Origin: Butyrivibrio sp.
GTDB lineage: Bacteria > Bacillota > Clostridia > Lachnospirales > Lachnospiraceae
Direction of reading: 5' to 3'
NCBI GenBank assembly: GCA_022486625.1
Contig: JAKVKH010000001.1
Span: forward strand, 1-64,000
Length of the DNA: 64,000 nucleotides
Below, piece after piece: positions 8,964 through 17,467 of this stretch. The position numbers and the translations under genes were made by a program. How positions within the stretch are numbered: position 1 is the stretch's first letter; each line of letters opens with the position of its first letter. The notes under the pieces are model-generated. The model saw only the letters and a program-made list of their open reading frames with translations. It was not told the DNA's origin and ran no database searches.

Positions 8964-9803
8964 ATGAAAACAAATGAATTAAATGCACTTGCATATGAAC
9001 TCAGAAAAAATGTGATGGACATCATAAAGGCGGGAAAAGGCGGGCATATCGGCGGTGATATGTCAGTCATGGATACACTTGTGACACTGTATTTCCATGA
9101 AATGAATATATCTCCGAAAAATATGGATGATGCAGGCAGAGACCGCTTCATTATGAGCAAGGGACATTCCGTGGAGGCGCTTTATGCAGTGCTTGCCGGA
9201 AAAGGCTTTTTTCCGTTGGAGGAAGTTCTTTCCAAATTCTCACAGTTCGGTTCTGAATTTATCGGTCATCCGAACAATCATTTGCCGGGCATTGAAATGA
9301 ATTCCGGATCACTCGGGCATGGTCTTCCTGTTGCAGTCGGCATGGCGCTGGCGGGTAAGATGAATCATCAGAATTACCGTGTCTATGTGGTTATGGGAGA
9401 CGGCGAGCTGGCAGAAGGATCTGTCTGGGAAGGCGCGATGAGCGCGCATAACTATAATCTGGACAATCTGTGCGCGGTGGTAGACCGCAACAGACTGCAG
9501 ATCTCCGGCGGAACGGAAGAGGTCATGAAGCAGGACAGTCAGGTGGAACGCTGGAAGGCTTTCGGCTGGAACGTGATCGACGTAAAGGACGGCAACAATA
9601 TTCAGGAACTGGAAGATGCATTTGCAGCGGCAAGACTCTGCAAGGGCAGCCCGACCGTACTGATCGCCAATACAGTAAAGGGATGCGGTTCCTCAGTCAT
9701 GGAAAATAAAGCTTCCTGGCATCATAAGGTGCCGACGCAGGAGGAATATGAACAGATCATGAAAGATCTGGAAGCCAGAAGGGAGGTTTTCTGCCATGAA
9801 TAA
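8964..9803 (+). CDS. Transketolase, N-terminal (TPP-binding) subunit
   Basis: This 279-residue protein is the pyrophosphate-binding half of a split transketolase. It shows GHSVEALYAVL, the GSLGHGLPVAVGMA region, and the thiamine-diphosphate/Mg motif beginning MGDGELAEGS and ending at DRNRLQ. Transketolases move two-carbon ketol units between sugar phosphates. The subunit overlaps the C-terminal half by 8 bases, so the pair is translationally coupled. Its place between a sugar isomerase and an FGGY kinase, with no epimerase or aldolase, suggests that it acts on the phosphorylated ketose itself, as apulose-4-phosphate transketolase does, rather than only in the pentose phosphate cycle. Confidence 0.9.
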   Translation: MKTNELNALAYELRKNVMDIIKAGKGGHIGGDMSVMDTLVTLYFHEMNISPKNMDDAGRDRFIMSKGHSVEALYAVLAGKGFFPLEEVLSKFSQFGSEFIGHPNNHLPGIEMNSGSLGHGLPVAVGMALAGKMNHQNYRVYVVMGDGELAEGSVWEGAMSAHNYNLDNLCAVVDRNRLQISGGTEEVMKQDSQVERWKAFGWNVIDVKDGNNIQELEDAFAAARLCKGSPTVLIANTVKGCGSSVMENKASWHHKVPTQEEYEQIMKDLEARREVFCHE

Positions 9804-10731
9804 GATCACCAACAGACAGGTCATCTGCGAGGTTCTGATGGAACGCGCAGCGCAGGATAAGGATATTGTGGTACTCTGCTCCGATTCAAGAGGCAGTGCG
9901 TCCATGACGCCGTTTACGGAAAAGTTCCCGGAGCAGTTCGTGGAAGCAGGAATTGCAGAGCAGGATCTTGTCGGAATGGCAGCAGGGCTTGCAAAGTGCG
10001 GTAAGAAATCCTATGCTTTTTCACCGGCATGTTTCCTTTCCACCAGAAGCTATGAGCAGTGCAAAATTGATTGTGCCTATTCCGATACCAATGTCAAACT
10101 GATCGGGATCAGTGGCGGCATCAGCTACGGTGCGCTCGGCATGAGTCATCACAGCGCACAGGATATTGCGGCGCTTTCCGCCATTCCGAACATGAGAGTC
10201 TATCTGCCAAGCGACAGGCATCTGACGAGACACCTGATAAATGCACTTCTGGAGGATCAGAAATGTGCCTATGTCAGAACCGGCAGAAATGCGGTGGAAG
10301 ATGTCTATGAAAGTGATGAAGCCTGCCCGTTTGTCATGAACAGAGCCAATGTACTGATGGAAGGTGACGATATCGCCATTGTTGCAGCAGGGGAGATGGT
10401 ATATCCTGCGGTGAAGGCTGCAGAGCTTCTGGAGGAAAGCGGAATTCACGCTTCGGTTACAGATATGTACTGTATCAAACCGCTGGATACCGAAACACTT
10501 CTGAAGGTTGCAGGAAACGCAAAGGCAGTCATCACGGTGGAAGAGCATTCTCCGTTCGGCGGACTCGGTTCGATGGTGGCACAGGTTATAGGAGAACACT
10601 GCCCGAAGACGGTAAAATGTCTGGCACTTCCGGATGCACCGGTCATTACGGGTACTTCACAGGAAGTATTTGATTATTACGGTCTGAATGCAGCAGGCAT
10701 TGCACAGACAGCGAAAAAAATACTGGGTTAA
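9796..10731 (+). CDS. Transketolase, C-terminal (Pyr) subunit
   Basis: This 311-residue protein holds the pyrimidine-binding and C-terminal domains of the split transketolase. The catalytic glutamate lies in EAGIAEQDLVGMAAGLA, which activates the cofactor, and the C-terminal regulatory fold includes VTVEEHSPFGGLGS. It overlaps the N-terminal subunit by 8 bases and precedes the FGGY kinase by 24 bases. Together the subunits should form an active heterotetramer in the cytoplasm. Substrate specificity is not visible from sequence. Confidence 0.9.
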   Translation: MNKITNRQVICEVLMERAAQDKDIVVLCSDSRGSASMTPFTEKFPEQFVEAGIAEQDLVGMAAGLAKCGKKSYAFSPACFLSTRSYEQCKIDCAYSDTNVKLIGISGGISYGALGMSHHSAQDIAALSAIPNMRVYLPSDRHLTRHLINALLEDQKCAYVRTGRNAVEDVYESDEACPFVMNRANVLMEGDDIAIVAAGEMVYPAVKAAELLEESGIHASVTDMYCIKPLDTETLLKVAGNAKAVITVEEHSPFGGLGSMVAQVIGEHCPKTVKCLALPDAPVITGTSQEVFDYYGLNAAGIAQTAKKILG

Positions 10732-10755
10732 AATACCGGAATAAAAGGAAAACGT

Positions 10756-12249
10756 ATGGACAGGTATATCATTGGAATCGACCAGAGCACACAGGGAACG
10801 AAGGCCATGGTATTCGATGAAAACGGCAGGATGCTCTGCAGAGAAGACCTGCGGCACCGCCAGATCATCAACGAAGCCGGCTGGGTGGAGCATGACCCTG
10901 AAGAAATCTGGAAAAATACGCTGCAGGTGGTGAAAAATGCGGTAAACCGTGCAGATATTAACATGGATAAAATCTGTGCAGTCGGTATCAGCAACCAGAG
11001 AGAAACGGTTGCTGCATGGAACCGCGTCACAGGAGTGCCTGTCTGCAATGCAATTGTGTGGCAGTGTGCAAGAGGAGAGCAGATCGCTGAGCGCATAATA
11101 AAAAGCGGCGCCGGTGAAATGATCCGTGAGAAAACAGGACTTCCGCTCTCGCCCTATTTCTCGGCTGCCAAGATGGCCTGGATCATGGAAAATGTACCGG
11201 AAGCAAAGAAGCTTGCAGCAGAAGGAAATCTCTGTCTTGGTACGATGGACAGCTATCTGGTGTACCGGCTGACAAAAGGGACACGTTTTCAGTCTGATTA
11301 CTCCAACAGCTGCAGAACACAGCTCTTTAATATCCAGACGCTTTCCTGGGACAGCGATGCCGCACAGATTTTTGGGGTGCCGCTGCAGGCACTGCCGCAG
11401 GTAACACCTTCTGACGGAGATTATGGAACCACGGATTTTGATGGATTTCTGCCGCATACAGTTCCGATCTGCGGTGTAATGGGAGACTCTCATGCAGCAC
11501 TGTTTGGGCAGGGATGTCTCAGTCCCGGAATGATCAAGGCAACCTATGGAACCGGCTCCTCCATTATGATGAATGTCGGCGGGCAGCCTGTCCGGTCGGC
11601 ACATGGCGTGGTATCGTCACTTGCGTGGTTCATGGACGGCAGGGCGCAGTATGTGCTGGAAGGTAATATCAATTATACCGGCGCAGTCATCAGCTGGCTT
11701 GTGGATGATCTGCAGCTGATTCATTCGCCCGGGGAGGCAACAACGCTTTCACAGCTGGCCAATCAGAAGGATCACGCATATGTTGTTCCGGCATTTACAG
11801 GACTTGGAGCGCCTTACTGGGATGCGAAGGCATCAGCAGCGATCATCGGCATGACGAGAACAACCGGCAGAAATGAAATCGTGAAGGCAGCAGTGGAATG
11901 CATTGCCTACCAGATTGCCGATATTGTACGGCTGATGGAAGAGGATGCGGGAATTCCGGTCAGGGAGCTGCGGGTTGACGGAGGCCCCACCGGGAATCCG
12001 TATCTGATGCAGTTCCAGGCGGATATTCTGTCAAAGCAGGTTCTCGTCCCGGATGCGGAAGAACTTTCCGGGATCGGCGCGGCATACTGCGCCGGCATTG
12101 CGGCAGGAATCTATGACAGGAAAGAAATTTCCGGCAGAATTCATCGGAGCTGCTATCATCCGCAGATGGAGGAAACGCTACGGAAGGAAAAGCTCATTGG
12201 ATGGGACCGCGCGGTTAAAATGGTACTCAGCGGAGGGAAACGCACATGA
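10756..12249 (+). CDS. FGGY-family carbohydrate kinase, glycerol-kinase-like
   Basis: The 497-residue kinase starts with the ATPase fold GIDQSTQGTKAMVFD and is close to glycerol kinase. Residues that contact glycerol in GlpK appear kept: NQRET (Arg, Glu), VWQCARG (Trp), SPYFS (Tyr) and GVMGDSHAALFGQG (Asp, with the usual next Gln changed to Ser). Family members phosphorylate a terminal hydroxymethyl of a polyol or ketose using ATP. In this operon it more likely phosphorylates the ketose made by the isomerase, giving the transketolase substrate, but a true glycerol kinase cannot be excluded. It overlaps the GH42 gene by four bases. Confidence 0.85.
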   Translation: MDRYIIGIDQSTQGTKAMVFDENGRMLCREDLRHRQIINEAGWVEHDPEEIWKNTLQVVKNAVNRADINMDKICAVGISNQRETVAAWNRVTGVPVCNAIVWQCARGEQIAERIIKSGAGEMIREKTGLPLSPYFSAAKMAWIMENVPEAKKLAAEGNLCLGTMDSYLVYRLTKGTRFQSDYSNSCRTQLFNIQTLSWDSDAAQIFGVPLQALPQVTPSDGDYGTTDFDGFLPHTVPICGVMGDSHAALFGQGCLSPGMIKATYGTGSSIMMNVGGQPVRSAHGVVSSLAWFMDGRAQYVLEGNINYTGAVISWLVDDLQLIHSPGEATTLSQLANQKDHAYVVPAFTGLGAPYWDAKASAAIIGMTRTTGRNEIVKAAVECIAYQIADIVRLMEEDAGIPVRELRVDGGPTGNPYLMQFQADILSKQVLVPDAEELSGIGAAYCAGIAAGIYDRKEISGRIHRSCYHPQMEETLRKEKLIGWDRAVKMVLSGGKRT

Positions 12250-14252
12250 AGGAAGAACTTTTATTCGGCGCAGCTTATTATCCGGAATATATGCCGTATG
12301 ACAGAATTGATACTGATTTTGCCATGATGAAGAAGGCAGGGATGAATGTCATCCGTGTCGCGGAATCCACCTGGAGTACGCTTGAACCATCAGACGGCAC
12401 CTTTGATTTTCATTATATTGATCTGATTCTTGAGAAGGCGGCAGCGTATGATCTGCAGGTCATTGTGGGAACGCCGACCTATGCGATTCCTTCCTGGATG
12501 GAAAAAGAGCATCCGGAGGTCATGGTGACAACGGCGCAGGGAAGACAGACCTATGGCAGACGTCAGATCATGGATATCACGGATCCGGTATTCCTAAAGT
12601 ATGCGGAGCGTGTCATCCGTACGCTGATCTCACATGTGGCGGAGCACCCCTGTGTGATCGGCTATCAGATTGACAATGAGACCAAATATTATGAGAATTC
12701 GTCTCCGGAACTGCACAGAAGATTTACGGAACATATGAAGCAGAAATTCGGGACAACGGATGCACTGAACAGGGCCTACGGTCTTGCCTACTGGAGTAAT
12801 TCCATTTCTGACTGGAAGGATTTCCCTGATCCGGACGGGACGATCAATGCGGGAATTGCCGGTGAATATGACAGATTCCGGAGGCATCTTGTTACGCAGT
12901 ATCTGCAGTGGCAGGCGGACATTGTATCCGGCTATCGCCGTCCGGATCAGTTCATCACGCAGAACTTCGATTTTGAATGGAAAGGCTATTCCTATGGTGT
13001 GCAGACGGATGTCAATCATCAGGAGGCATCGGCGGCAGTGACGCTGGCCGGGTGTGATATCTACCATCCGTCGCAGGATGAACTGACCGGTGCGGAGATC
13101 GCATTTGGCGGAGATTCCACGAGGAGTCTGAAGATGGCCCCCTATGTGACGCTGGAGACTGAAGCGCAGGCTTTTAAGGAATGGACGCCGTATCCGGGAC
13201 AGCTCCGGCTGCAGGCATACAGCCATCTTGCAAGCGGTGCTAAAGGGCTTATGTACTGGAACTGGCATTCCATTCATAACAGCTTTGAAACCTACTGGAA
13301 GGGAGTACTGAGCCATGATCTGGAGGAAAATCCGGTGTATCACGAGGCAGAGAAAATCGGTGCCGAGTGGAAAAAAATCGGACAGGAACGCCTGCAGATC
13401 ACGAAGCAGAACAGGATCGCGCTTGTGACGGACAACCATTCCCTGACTGCGCTCAAGTGGTTTGGAATCGATCAGAAGACGACCTATAACGACGTCGTGC
13501 GAACCGTGTATGACAGTCTGTATGAACTGAATCTGGAATGTGATATCGTCGATGTGAATGCGCTGCAGACGGACCGCTATGATATGATCCTTACGCCGGC
13601 GCTTTACAGTGCAACAGAGAAGACCATCAGTCAGCTGAAACAGTTTGTGGAAAAAGGCGGTGTCCTTGTCAGTACGCTCCGGAGCTTTGTGTCAGATGAC
13701 CATTTCAGTGTATATGCGGACAGAGCGCCGCATGGTCTGACAGATGTATTCGGAATGTACTATCAGGAAATTGCAGCTCCCGGAAAAACCATGATTGATG
13801 GTGCAAAGGCACAGTTCATGCTGGAACTTTTAAATCCGGCAGCGGATACTGTTTTCGTTTCTTATGAGCATAAATACTGGGGCAGCTATGCCGGTATCAC
13901 GCAGCATGCCTTTGGCAGCGGAACTGCGTTTTATATCGGAACATACCTGGACAAGGCGGCAATGAAGCCGGTTCTGAAAAAGGCAGCGCAGAAGATGCGG
14001 ACGCTCCCGGAGCAGTATACAAATCCGGTGATGAAGGATGCGCAGGAGAAATTCGGGTTTCCGCTGATTCTTCGAAGCGGTGTGAATGCAGAAGGGAATA
14101 AGTTGCATTATGTCATGAACTACAGTGAGGAAGATATGGCGGTCCGGATGCCGTATGCACATGTAAAAGACCTGGTGACAGGTACAGAGTATCAGCAGGG
14201 AGATGAACTGAAGCTGAAGGACTGGGATGTGTGTGTGCTTCAGGAACTGTGA
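12246..14252 (+). CDS. Glycoside hydrolase family 42 (beta-galactosidase type)
   Basis: This 668-residue enzyme matches the GH42 layout: a TIM barrel (about 1-385), a trimerisation-type flavodoxin-like domain (about 390-600) and a small C-terminal beta domain. The acid/base is probably Glu145 in IGYQIDNET, and the nucleophile is probably Glu304 in VTLETEAQ. GH42 enzymes cleave beta-D-galactosides, and some act on alpha-L-arabinopyranosides. No signal peptide is present, so it should act on imported oligosaccharides in the cytoplasm. It starts within the kinase stop (ATGA) and is followed after 29 bases by the apiosidase-like gene. Confidence 0.88.
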   Translation: MKEELLFGAAYYPEYMPYDRIDTDFAMMKKAGMNVIRVAESTWSTLEPSDGTFDFHYIDLILEKAAAYDLQVIVGTPTYAIPSWMEKEHPEVMVTTAQGRQTYGRRQIMDITDPVFLKYAERVIRTLISHVAEHPCVIGYQIDNETKYYENSSPELHRRFTEHMKQKFGTTDALNRAYGLAYWSNSISDWKDFPDPDGTINAGIAGEYDRFRRHLVTQYLQWQADIVSGYRRPDQFITQNFDFEWKGYSYGVQTDVNHQEASAAVTLAGCDIYHPSQDELTGAEIAFGGDSTRSLKMAPYVTLETEAQAFKEWTPYPGQLRLQAYSHLASGAKGLMYWNWHSIHNSFETYWKGVLSHDLEENPVYHEAEKIGAEWKKIGQERLQITKQNRIALVTDNHSLTALKWFGIDQKTTYNDVVRTVYDSLYELNLECDIVDVNALQTDRYDMILTPALYSATEKTISQLKQFVEKGGVLVSTLRSFVSDDHFSVYADRAPHGLTDVFGMYYQEIAAPGKTMIDGAKAQFMLELLNPAADTVFVSYEHKYWGSYAGITQHAFGSGTAFYIGTYLDKAAMKPVLKKAAQKMRTLPEQYTNPVMKDAQEKFGFPLILRSGVNAEGNKLHYVMNYSEEDMAVRMPYAHVKDLVTGTEYQQGDELKLKDWDVCVLQEL

Positions 14253-14281
14253 CAGGTAAATTCAGGAAGGAAGAGGAATCT

Positions 14282-15823
14282 ATGGGAACAGCAGATTATA
14301 AAGCGCAGGTGGAACGCTGGGGAATACAGGAAATTACCCTGAAAGGGAAGACAGAGGGGAATCCCTTCACGGATTATACGATCCGGGGTGTCTTTACCGG
14401 GAAAAGTGAGACAGTGGAAGCAGACGGTTTCTATGACGGAGACGGCACTTATAAGGTCAGATTCATGCCCTCCTTCGAAGGAGAGTACCATTTCAGGGCA
14501 GAAGGAAGCTTTGCAGAAGATGCTGCGGAAGGTGACTTTACCGTAATACCTGCAGGGAAGGGAAATCACGGACCTGTCAGAACGGTCAATACCTATCACT
14601 TTGCCTATGAGGACGGAACTCCTTATTATTCCATCGGAACGACCTGCTATGTATGGGCACTGCAGTCTGATGAACGGATCAGCCAGACACTCGAAACGCT
14701 CAAAAAGAGCGCATTCAATAAAATCCGTTTCTGCATTTTTCCCAAGCATTATGCGTATAACCTTGGCGAACCGAGGTCCTATCCGTATGAAGGAACACCG
14801 ATGGATTCAAGCGTACTGAATACTGAGAACTTTTTTGCCTATACGGGGAAAACAGAAGGGAACAGCTGGGATTTCTACCGTTTCAATCCGGCACATTTCC
14901 GGCATCTGGAATACTGCATCGGAGAACTTGAACAGATGGGCATCGAGGCAGATCTGATCGTCATGCATCCGTATGACAGATGGGGGTTTTCACAGATGCA
15001 GGCGGATCAGGATGATCTGTACTGGAAGTACGTGATTGCAAGATTTGCAGCCTTCCGGAATGTATGGTGGTCGCTTGCCAATGAATACGACCTGATGGCA
15101 GCCAAGAAGATTACAGACTGGGAGCGGATCGCAGGGATCATCTGCGAAAAGGATCCGTATCAGCATCCGAGATCCATTCATAACTGTATGGCGATGTATG
15201 ATCACACGAGACCATGGATTACGCACTGCAGCATCCAGCGGCAGGATCTGTACAAGACAACGGAGCTTGTGAATGAATACCGGATGCGTTATCACAAGCC
15301 GGTGGTCATGGATGAGATTGCCTATGAAGGCGATATCCAGTATGGCTGGGGGAACATCAGCGGTGAAGAACTGGTCAGAAGATTCTGGGAAGCAACCTGC
15401 AGAGGCGGCTACGCAGGACACGGCGAGACCTATATGAGCCCGGATGATGTACTGTGGTGGTCTCACGGCGGCGTTCTGCACGGCGAGAGCCATAAGAGAC
15501 TCGGGTTCCTGCATCAGATCATGTGTGAGACTCCCGGAATCGGACTTCGTCCTTATGAAAAGTGTTCCTTCGATGAGACAGTTGCAGTTCCGGAAGATGT
15601 GATGATGAGCTTTGCACCCGTCAAGGATTATTATCTGTATTATTACAGCTTCATGCGGCCGCGTTTCAGAGAATTCTATTTTGATGATACGACAAAGTTC
15701 CGGGTCAGAGTTCTTGATACCTGGAACATGACGATTGAAGACAGAGGGATCTGCAGCGGGCGCTTTAAGATCGACCTGCCGGGCAGGGCATACATGGCGA
15801 TTCAGCTCCGCAAAGCGGAGTAA
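14282..15823 (+). CDS. Apiosidase-like glycoside hydrolase (DUF5060-DUF4038-DUF5605 type)
   Basis: The start at 14282 follows AGGAAGAGG; the product has 513 residues and no signal peptide. The N-terminal beta-sandwich (about 8-95) looks like DUF5060. It is followed by a TIM-barrel domain of the apiosidase-like/DUF4038 type (about 105-420) and a beta-rich end like DUF5605. Likely catalytic residues are Glu268 in WWSLANEYD and Glu345 in VVMDEIAYEG, the usual pair of clan-A retaining enzymes. The characterised GH140 member releases apiose-containing products from rhamnogalacturonan II. It closes the operon, and the terminator follows 24 bases later. The domain call is by recognition; apiose specificity is inference. 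Confidence 0.78.
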   Translation: MGTADYKAQVERWGIQEITLKGKTEGNPFTDYTIRGVFTGKSETVEADGFYDGDGTYKVRFMPSFEGEYHFRAEGSFAEDAAEGDFTVIPAGKGNHGPVRTVNTYHFAYEDGTPYYSIGTTCYVWALQSDERISQTLETLKKSAFNKIRFCIFPKHYAYNLGEPRSYPYEGTPMDSSVLNTENFFAYTGKTEGNSWDFYRFNPAHFRHLEYCIGELEQMGIEADLIVMHPYDRWGFSQMQADQDDLYWKYVIARFAAFRNVWWSLANEYDLMAAKKITDWERIAGIICEKDPYQHPRSIHNCMAMYDHTRPWITHCSIQRQDLYKTTELVNEYRMRYHKPVVMDEIAYEGDIQYGWGNISGEELVRRFWEATCRGGYAGHGETYMSPDDVLWWSHGGVLHGESHKRLGFLHQIMCETPGIGLRPYEKCSFDETVAVPEDVMMSFAPVKDYYLYYYSFMRPRFREFYFDDTTKFRVRVLDTWNMTIEDRGICSGRFKIDLPGRAYMAIQLRKAE

Positions 15824-15846
15824 ATGAAAAGGTTATCCGGTTTATG

Positions 15847-15881
15847 ACAGGCAGTCACGGTTTCGTGGCTGCCTGTTTTTG
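15847..15881 (+). terminator. Rho-independent terminator of the sugar operon
   Basis: ACAGGCAGTCACG pairs with CGTGGCTGCCTGT around a short GTTT loop, with one G-U pair, and is followed by TTTTT. It lies 24 bases after the last operon gene. Confidence 0.88.
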
Positions 15882-15943
15882 ACTTGAGAAAATGATTCAG
15901 AAGGTATAATATGATGCAAAACGTTTATCAGGGAGAGAGCAAA

Positions 15944-16522
15944 ATGGAATTAACAACGAAACGTCTGATTTTACGCCACTGGAAGGAAACGGATGCAGAC
16001 AGTCTATATCAGTATGCAAAAGATCCTGATGTAGGACCTGTTACGGGATGGCCTGCGCATAAGAATGTTCAGGAAAGCTGTGATGTAATCAGAAATGTTC
16101 TCAGCGCAAAGCAGTGCTATGCTGTCTGTCTTAAAACAGATGGCAGGGCAATCGGAAGTATTGAACTGATTCTCAATGGTCGCACAGATATGACAGAACG
16201 GGAAGATGAATGTGAACTTGGGTTCTGGCTGGGACAGGATTTCTGGGGGCAGGGCATTATGCCTGAAGCTGCCGGAGAACTTTTGCGTTATGGATTTGAA
16301 GATCTGCACATGCAGACCATCTGGTGCGCATATTATGATGGAAACGTCAAATCAAAGAGAACACAGGAAAAAATTGGTTTTATATATCATCATACCATCA
16401 ATAATGTTTTGGTTCCGCTTATGCACGAAACCAGAACCTGTCATGTAAACTGCATGACAAAAAAACGCTGGCTTGAAATCAACGCGCAGGAGAAAGCGAG
16501 TTTGGGAGAGAAAAAGTCATGA
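15944..16522 (+). CDS. GNAT acetyltransferase, RimJ/RimL type
   Basis: The 192-residue protein begins TTKRLILRHWKETDADSLYQYAKDPDV, typical of RimJ/RimL-type N-acetyltransferases. The acetyl-CoA region is WGQGIMPEAAGELLRYGF, and the end of the fold is seen in KSKRTQEKIGF. The ATG at 15944 sits 7 bases after GGGAGAG; upstream in-frame ATGs lack a site. A TATAAT at 15905-15910 gives it its own promoter. Members acetylate ribosomal protein N-termini, small amines or antibiotics; the substrate here is unknown. A broken second GNAT gene starts at the end of this one. Confidence 0.85.
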   Translation: MELTTKRLILRHWKETDADSLYQYAKDPDVGPVTGWPAHKNVQESCDVIRNVLSAKQCYAVCLKTDGRAIGSIELILNGRTDMTEREDECELGFWLGQDFWGQGIMPEAAGELLRYGFEDLHMQTIWCAYYDGNVKSKRTQEKIGFIYHHTINNVLVPLMHETRTCHVNCMTKKRWLEINAQEKASLGEKKS

Positions 16523-16826
16523 AATATGAAATCAGAAATGCAGCTCATGAGGACTTTTTACAGGTTGCTGAATTCTTGAAATCCGGTATCGTCACATAGA
16601 GTCGCCGGCACATGTGACCCGCGAAGTGATTTTTGGGGATTCAATGACTGTGGATGAGAACTACAGAGGTCGCGGAATCGGGCATCAGTTTTTGACATGC
16701 TCAGAGAGCTGAAGCAGGAAAAAGGACTGGATGGAATTGAGCTTCAGGTGAATGCCGGAAATCGATTAATATGTAACTGATGGAAGATGAATGAAAGTCG
16801 TTGACAGAATGTATGGTATCCGGTAA
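16519..16826 (+). pseudogene. Decayed GNAT acetyltransferase
   Basis: A reading frame starts at ATG 16519 (MKYEIRNAAHEDFLQVAEFL) and stops after 27 residues. Further on, in shifted frames, come VTREVIFGDSMTVDENYRGRGIG, read in two parts as the beta4 and the acetyl-CoA loop R-G-R-G-I-G, then MLRELKQEKGLDGIELQVNAGNR, and finally MKVVDRMYGIR ending at 16826. These are the ordered blocks of one GNAT domain broken by frameshifts and a deletion. It overlaps the end of the intact GNAT gene, which suggests an old tandem pair. Confidence 0.75.
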
Positions 16827-16839
16827 TATCTCTTTCTAT

Positions 16840-16874
16840 GGAGCAGGTATGGTTTCATATCTGCTCCGTTTTTC
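16840..16874 (+). terminator. Rho-independent terminator
   Basis: GGAGCAGGTATG pairs with CATATCTGCTCC across a GTTT loop (one G-U pair), followed by GTTTTT. It ends the GNAT/pseudo-GNAT transcript. Confidence 0.85.
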
Positions 16875-16942
16875 TGAAAGCAGACCTTTGGGGCACTGCT
16901 TTTCGTGTGGGCATTTCGCCCGGATTTTCACTGCTGTTGTAG

Positions 16943-17404
16943 CGTTATAGAACTGACGTATTGCATGAACTTTTTATGAGCTTTATTCGTGTGCTGCGCC
17001 TGTTTATGGCGTTGCAGAATGTCCCGGATGGCGTGCTCAGATTCCTTAAGTTCGTAGAGAATATGAATACAGCAGAAGTAAGAGAAGATGCACTCCTTGC
17101 CAGAATCCGCAGCAGGATTCTAAAGGAACGTGTCAGCAGGGAAGGGAGGCAGGAATATATCATGATGCAGATGTTTTATAATGATGCACTCCGGAAAGGC
17201 GGCGAAGAAGGTCGCAGCGAAGGCGAGAACCGCAAGCTGATCAGTCTGGTCTGTCGTAAACTGTTGAAGCACAGGAACGCGAAGCAGATTGCCGAAGCGC
17301 TTGAAGAAGATCCGGTGTTGATTGAGAAGATTGTTGCTGCAGCAGAGCAGTGTGCACCTGACTATGATGAAGATAAGGTGTATGAGGTATTGATGAAAGA
17401 GTGA
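16943..17404 (+). pseudogene. C-terminal remnant of Rpn/PD-(D/E)XK nuclease-family transposase
   Basis: About 150 codons remain open, with FLKFVENMNTAEVREDALL, a helical YIMMQMFYNDALRKGGEEGRSEGE segment and an AKQIAEALEEDP helix. This resembles the C-terminal tail of the PD-(D/E)XK nuclease (Rpn/transposase_31) family common in Clostridia, whose tails carry KGGEEG-type repeats. The N-terminal nuclease domain, with its catalytic Asp and Glu, is absent, and no good ribosome site precedes the frame. It is best read as a dead remnant beside the decayed GNAT gene. Family assignment rests on tail features only. Confidence 0.55.
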
Positions 17405-17467
17405 TCCGGCTTCTGCTTTGACTGACGGGAGAGAAAGCGGGCCGTATCCGGAAATTCCGGGCAGGAT

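Noticed and set aside
15879-15910. TTGACT as the -35 of the GNAT promoter
   Set aside because: The spacer to TATAAT would be 20 bases, and the alternative TTGAGA gives 15; only the -10 is credible.
15915-15930. TGCAAAACGTTTATCA, like a CcpA/LacI-type operator
   Set aside because: The symmetry is limited to AAACGTTT and the outer bases do not match the cre consensus; it lies just after the -10 of the GNAT gene but support is too thin.
17446-17459. CCGGAA-A-TTCCGG palindrome between the nuclease remnant and yesN-type gene
   Set aside because: Too short and without a T-tract on either strand, so it is not a convincing terminator or operator.
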